Positions 47,460-51,953 of a DNA stretch of 51,953 bases are shown here, one piece after another; position 1 is the first letter of the stretch; the number at the start of each line of letters is the position of its first letter. Origin of the DNA: Cudoniella acicularis (taxonomy: Eukaryota > Ascomycota > Leotiomycetes > Helotiales > Helotiaceae); the NCBI GenBank assembly GCA_013054445.1, contig JAAMPI010000207.1, forward strand, positions 1 to 51,953, written 5' to 3'. A program made the translations under genes and the position numbers. A model generated the notes under the pieces. The model did no database searches, was not told the origin of the DNA, and worked only from the letters and a program-made list of their open reading frames with translations.

Positions 47460-49641
47460 TTTTAGAAGAGATTTAAATAGTCTGTTTTTCGTTTGTTGAT
47501 TTTCACATCGGAGTTGAAAAGGCTCTGAAAAGCTAGCAATTACATTTTAACTGGAACAACTACCTAGATTGCTCTAATCTCAGATATATCGAGTGGGCTG
47601 AGGCGAGCAAGCAGTGGCTACTGCCTGGCTCGCGACGCCCTGCTATAGACCAAATTGAGACTTCTCACTACTAAAGCATTATGTTTCCACGTTTCCAGTC
47701 TTGCGAGAAACTCAATCCTACATCTACCCCTTCATTATTTTACACGTCATAATGGTTATTTGATAATGGATCATATAAGCAACCCGAGCCAAGAGGCTGA
47801 CACTTGTCACATTGTCGATGCGATCCGAGGACCATTCTTTCTGAAATTTTGGTTGAATTTTCCGGAAAGGCCGAGGAGCACGTCAAACCCAAATCCTCTT
47901 AGGTGCGAAGATCGCGATCAGCATCAGCATCTCCATCGGATCGAGTCATGAACAGCAATGCTGGCATTGCAGGTCCATACGGCCAAGCAACCACTGCTTC
48001 CTGAGAATCCTACCTAAGCCCCTTGCCATGTCAAATGAGTCCCCATCACCCATTTCTCCCCGTCACCAGCCAAAGCCAAGGCACCATGGAAAATGAGCAA
48101 ATAGCCAACACGATCCCGCAACGCCGCAACGCTCACCGCATCTCCTTCTCCGTCCCAACCCGAAATACTTCCCCCTTCTAGCAGCTGCCCCGAGCCATCG
48201 GCTCATTCATGAGCCCATCTCTGACGTTTTACCCGGCGTTGTGACGGTGTGCTATTTTCTAGAGAGGCGGGTAGAGAGTACTACTGCATAGCCGAGTGAA
48301 AAGGGGGCAAGGAAGAGATTATCTCTGCATCTGATTATGTCGGCCCTTGTCGCTTTGGATGCTGGATAGCTGTGGATGCGACTCTAGCTGTGGGGCACTG
48401 GGGTCAGATTCCTCGAGGGAAAAGGGGGTTCCGATGTCGGGAGCGGGCAACGGAAGAGCAGCGGATCAGATAAAAAGTCTTGGCGCGCTAAGGGTGGAGA
48501 AGGCGTTATCACTTCTTTTTCTTCACTTCCCGGTGGGTCGGTCCGCATTCGATCGAGGAGGACAACGTGCCAGATTTCTTGGTTAAGTGGTACACTGGTA
48601 CCAGGCCAAGCCGAACTGATTTTACGGCAAACGACTGTGTGCTCTCAGCCAGAATTGCGACCAGGCATTGCGGGCAAGCCTTTGTCGGTCCTGGTTGGAA
48701 GTGGAAAAGCAAATTGCAAAATTCGAGGGGGGCGGGACAGGATAGGATGGAATGGCGGGGCTGCAACTTGCGTCACTACCTATATACGACACCATGAAGT
48801 GGTTTGGTGCGAATGTACTACTTCGTATGGCTGCGATGCGCCTCCGACCGGCAGGGAACGAGGGGCAATAACTTACAAGCTACCGGCTTACCTGGATATT
48901 ATTGCAGCAAGCACTCCAACAGCTGATTCCTGCAGGTCCCATCACCCTTTTGAGCTTCGAGGACCCCGCGCGAAAGAAAGCCTTCCCCTCCGGCCGTCTG
49001 CGAAATCTGCTGCTGCTGTGGTTCCGTAACAATGCATTTATATCTACGCAGGTGACCCTCCCTATCCCCAGATCCGAACACCCGGCATCATTTTCCTATT
49101 CAATCACTCAAGTACTCAAAGAAGCCTGCGCCATCGTTGACCATTCGAATATTGATACCCGAAAGAAGAACAAAGTCCAGTCCAGCTGTGCATCGTCATT
49201 CTGACCCCACCATCACAAGCAATTGCGTTTCGTCCATTGCAAAAGACCAAACTTAAAGTCGTGTCGACCCAATAGGACTTTTCTAAATTGCAAGCCCTAC
49301 GGCCTGCTAATCTTTGGTGTTACTGGAGCACAAGGTGTGTTGGCACAAGTGAGCATCTGATCGCGGCTCGCCAGCAAAAACGGGAAAATACAAAAAAGAA
49401 AACTTCTCTTTGGCGTCATTCAGGTAGTTATGCCTCTTCCCCAAGAAATCAAAAGAAATTTTCTTTGCGGTATTTGGAGCACGATTCTAACTTGCTTTTC
49501 AGAACGGAAGAGGGCGCTTTAGGACGGACTTCGGGAAGTTATTTGTTTATTTCGGAATTCAAAAGAGTCACGGGTAGGCTATTCAAGGTCACGGGATTTA
49601 CCCGATCATTTGTCTCCCCTATTGAGAACGAGGAAGTCGAG
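47460..49641. other. Intergenic region, ABC 3' end and sidA promoter
   Basis: 2.2 kb without a recognisable gene. It contains an exact ATCAGATAA (48465-48473). The near-match ATCTGATTA lies at about 48329. Confidence 0.55.
48465..48473 (+). promoter_or_regulatory. ATCAGATAA, candidate SreA/Sre iron-GATA site upstream of sidA
   Basis: Exact match to the iron GATA repressor consensus, 1.17 kb before the sidA ATG and in no plausible coding frame. Same orientation and sequence as the site at 42365-42373. Confidence 0.5.
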
Positions 49642-51388
49642 ATGGCTCCTTCTGCTACAAGTACTCCTACGGGTGCTTTCCAAGACAGAAATAGCGAGCG
49701 TACCAACGGAAACGAGTCTTTCAACGGTCAATTTGACGGAATGCAACTCCACTCAACTCTTTATACCAACGGGTATACCAGAAACGGGTATCAAAATGGT
49801 ACCTCAGCAACAATCTCCATCTCATCTCCAGACACCATTTTCGACCTCCTCTGTGTCGGCTTTGGGCCTGCATCGCTAGCGATAGCCATAGCCCTTCACG
49901 ACACCTATCCTTCCTTGTCCTCTCCACCCAATGTCTTATTCCTGGAAAAACAGCCACAGTTTGCGTGGCACGCAGGCATGCAACTCCCCGGTGCTAAAAT
50001 GCAAATCTCCTTTCTGAAAGATCTTGCCACACCTCGGGATCCCCGTTCTCATTTCACCTTCCTAAACTACCTCTTTCAGAAAGGCAGGCTAAACAACTTC
50101 ATCAACCTCGGGACCTTCCTTCCCAGCCGCTTGGAGTACGAAGATTATCTCCGTTGGTGCGCAAGTCATTTTGAGAGGGAAGGAAAGGTGGCTTACGGCA
50201 TGGAAGTTCAGAATGTACGAGTCAATGAGCGGGATTCTGAGGGAAAAGTGACTAGCTGGGCGGTAACAGCCCTAGCTCCTACAGGAGAGCTTGTCACAAG
50301 ATTCACACGACATGTCGTGGTAGCCGTTGGTGGCCGACCAGTTATACCCAAGGACCTCCAAGGACTCAAGCATGTAACACACTCTTCCCAGTTTGCGTCT
50401 ACTATCACATCAATCCAAGAGCGGGAATCGGGACGGGAAAAGAAGCTGCGTTTCGCGGTGGTAGGAAGCGGCCAGAGCGCCGCAGAAATCTTTAATGATT
50501 TAACTGAGCGATTTCCTGATGCAGAAGTGAGGCTGGTGATCAAGGGCAAGAGTCTGCGACCCAGCGATGATAGTCCCTTGTTTGTCCCCCTTTCCTTTAC
50601 TCATCACGTGTTACCCCTTTCTTACGCCCTCCTTACCCTGTCCTTTTCTCGAACCCCAAAACTAATGCCAAGAACAGTGTAAATGAAATATTTAACCCAG
50701 ACCGTGTTTCGAAGATCTACAACCAATCTCCCACCTCCAGAGCAGAAGCCCTCGCTCTAGACCGTGGCACCAACTACGGTGTTGTCCGGTTGACGCTTCT
50801 GGAACACTTGTATGAGAAATTGTATATGCAGCGTGTCCTCAACGCAGATGAATCTACATGGCGCTGTCGCATTGTCCCAAACCGTGCCGTTCTCTCCGCT
50901 TCTCAAACCAACGGGTCAAGCATCTTGTTGAAGTTGAAAGAAGTAGAAGCCGAAAAGGAAGAGCAGTTGGAATTAGAAGCTGATTACGTGTTTGCTGCCA
51001 CTGGGTATGTGCGGAATGCACATGAGGAGATGCTAGGAGGTGTGAAAGATTTACTGCCTGTTGGATCTGAGGGAAAATTTGCGGTGAGAAGGGATTATAG
51101 GGTTGTGTTTGGGGAGGGGAGAGTTGATGATGGGAGGGCTGGGGTGTGGTTGCAGGGTTGTAATGAGGGGACGCATGGAGTGAGTTTCTTCGGTTTCTTC
51201 GGTTTCTTCTGTCGTCCAATCTCTCTCTCTCTCTCTCTCTCTCTCTTTGTCGTGCATATAATACTAATAACGAGTGACAGTTGAGCGACACCCTCCTCTC
51301 CATCCTCGCAGTCAGGGGCGGAGAATTAGTGCAGAGTATTTTCGGCACTTCTTCTCCCCCCTCCCCTTTATTTCCAGCCTCGACATGA
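49642..51388 (+). CDS. sidA: L-ornithine N5-monooxygenase (SidA-type)
   Basis: Flavin enzyme that makes N5-hydroxy-L-ornithine from ornithine with NADPH and O2, the first committed step of hydroxamate siderophores. Exons 49642-50579, 50678-51179 and 51281-51388 give 515 residues. ATG 49642 is the first in-frame Met (MAPSATSTP). A low-complexity Asn/Gly-rich N-terminus of about 70 residues is followed by the FAD motif VGFGPASLAIA, substrate-region blocks KMQISFLKDLATPRDP and HFTFLNYLFQKGRL, the NADPH motif VVGSGQSAAEIF, LRPSDDSPFVNEIF across intron 1, NYGVV, and ADYVFAATGY. The end is GTHGLSDTLLSILAVRGGEL, as in fungal SidA proteins. Intron 1 is 98 nt (branch ACTAAT); intron 2 is 101 nt and carries a (TC)13 microsatellite. 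No peroxisomal PTS1 tail is seen (ends PAST). Confidence 0.95.
51220..51246. repeat. (TC)13 microsatellite in sidA intron 2
   Basis: Uninterrupted TC dinucleotides inside the 101-nt intron, upstream of its branch site (ACTAATA) and acceptor. Several TTTCTTCGG repeats precede it. Confidence 0.9.
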
Positions 51389-51953
51389 TTTCAACGCGCT
51401 TTCTTCAGTAAATATTCCCCACTTCAACGCGCCAAAGTGCGGTTTCTGGTGCAATGTAGCATACTATACCTCTTCTTTTTTCCCATTCCTCCCAGAAGGC
51501 GTTCTTTGGTCGCTGGGAGGAAGAGCTGTCTAGATTTTGATGAGACGACGCGAGATGAGATGAGAGATGAAACCCACACGTTGGTTTATTTTCATATTCC
51601 ATTAGAGCTTACTGCTGTAATGGCAGACTGGAAGTGTGGGAAAGTCGATACTTATCTAAATTGGTTAGGTATCAGGAATAGAAAAGAAAGGTCTATCTTA
51701 AAGTAAATGCATTTTCATGAATCACATTGCATAGCGCTATTGATAAAGAGAAATATCTACCCTTGAAAACAGCTATGTAGATGCTGCAAAGAAAGAAAGC
51801 TGCGCAGAATTATCAACCACACCGCAAGTTTGGCAAATACGAAAAGAGAGTACTGTGCTCCTATTTCCTCACACCTTGCGGGATTTATTATTAATCGGGC
51901 AGCCCCTTCCTTTCATGCATGGAACAATTCCATATATAATATACAAGTGGCAA
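51389..51953. other. 3' flank of sidA to window end
   Basis: No convincing gene or RNA is seen. The window ends in AT-rich sequence. Confidence 0.5.

Noticed and set aside
49288..49641. Longer N-terminus for SidA from the open frame upstream
   Set aside because: No in-frame ATG before 49642, and the upstream codons do not resemble SidA.
1..51953. CRISPR arrays, bacterial operons, riboswitches
   Set aside because: Intron-rich fungal genes throughout; no regularly spaced short repeats other than those listed.

Overview
The window is nuclear DNA of a filamentous ascomycete (Pezizomycotina; I cannot place the class). This rests on 45-126 nt GT-AG introns, many with CTAAC/CTGAC-like branch sites, a split Zn2Cys6 regulator, an RTA1-family protein, an AA9 polysaccharide monooxygenase, and a siderophore peptide synthetase next to an ornithine N5-oxygenase. 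I recognise ten protein-coding genes. All exon models were read by eye; except for the frame breaks noted below, the summed exons of each are a multiple of three.

Layout. 0.2-3.1 kb (+): Emw1/TTC27-type TPR protein. 4.0-5.4 kb (+): secreted AA9 LPMO, followed to 6.1 kb by a broken Ser/Thr linker and a broken chitin-binding (CBM18) module. 7.2-8.4 kb (+): RTA1-like seven-helix membrane protein with five introns. 8.75-9.0 kb: degenerate ~60-bp tandem repeat. 9.5-11.4 kb (+): Zn2Cys6 transcription factor whose zinc cluster seems to need a 2-nt micro-exon. 13.0-14.4 kb (-): glutathionyl-hydroquinone reductase (Xi/ECM4-type GST). 15.0-18.3 kb (-): ubiquitin-activating enzyme E1. 19.3-20.1 kb (-): FKBP12 prolyl isomerase with a possible mitochondrial N-terminal extension. 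20.1-26.6 kb: 6.5 kb without a recognisable gene.

26.6-51.4 kb holds an intracellular-siderophore (ferrichrome/ferricrocin-type) locus. It has a ~4,855-residue NRPS (-) with order A-T-C-A-T-C-T-C-A-T-C-T-C-T-C, a divergently transcribed full-length ABC-B transporter (+), and a SidA-type L-ornithine N5-monooxygenase (+). SidA makes N5-hydroxyornithine, which after acylation is the hydroxamate building block. The NRPS assembles and probably cyclises the peptide. The ABC protein may move the siderophore or a precursor, which is inference. Exact ATCWGATAA sites, the published recognition sequence of iron-responsive GATA repressors (SreA/Sre), lie in both intergenic spaces of the locus. The NRPS-ABC spacer also carries a 243-bp MITE-like element with 27/28-bp terminal inverted repeats.

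Several genes (TPR protein, NRPS three times, ABC transporter, CBM18 tail) are broken by single-base frame shifts. Each break is at or next to a short homopolymer while the protein on both sides stays well conserved. I read most of these as base-calling errors rather than real inactivation, so the siderophore locus is probably intact.
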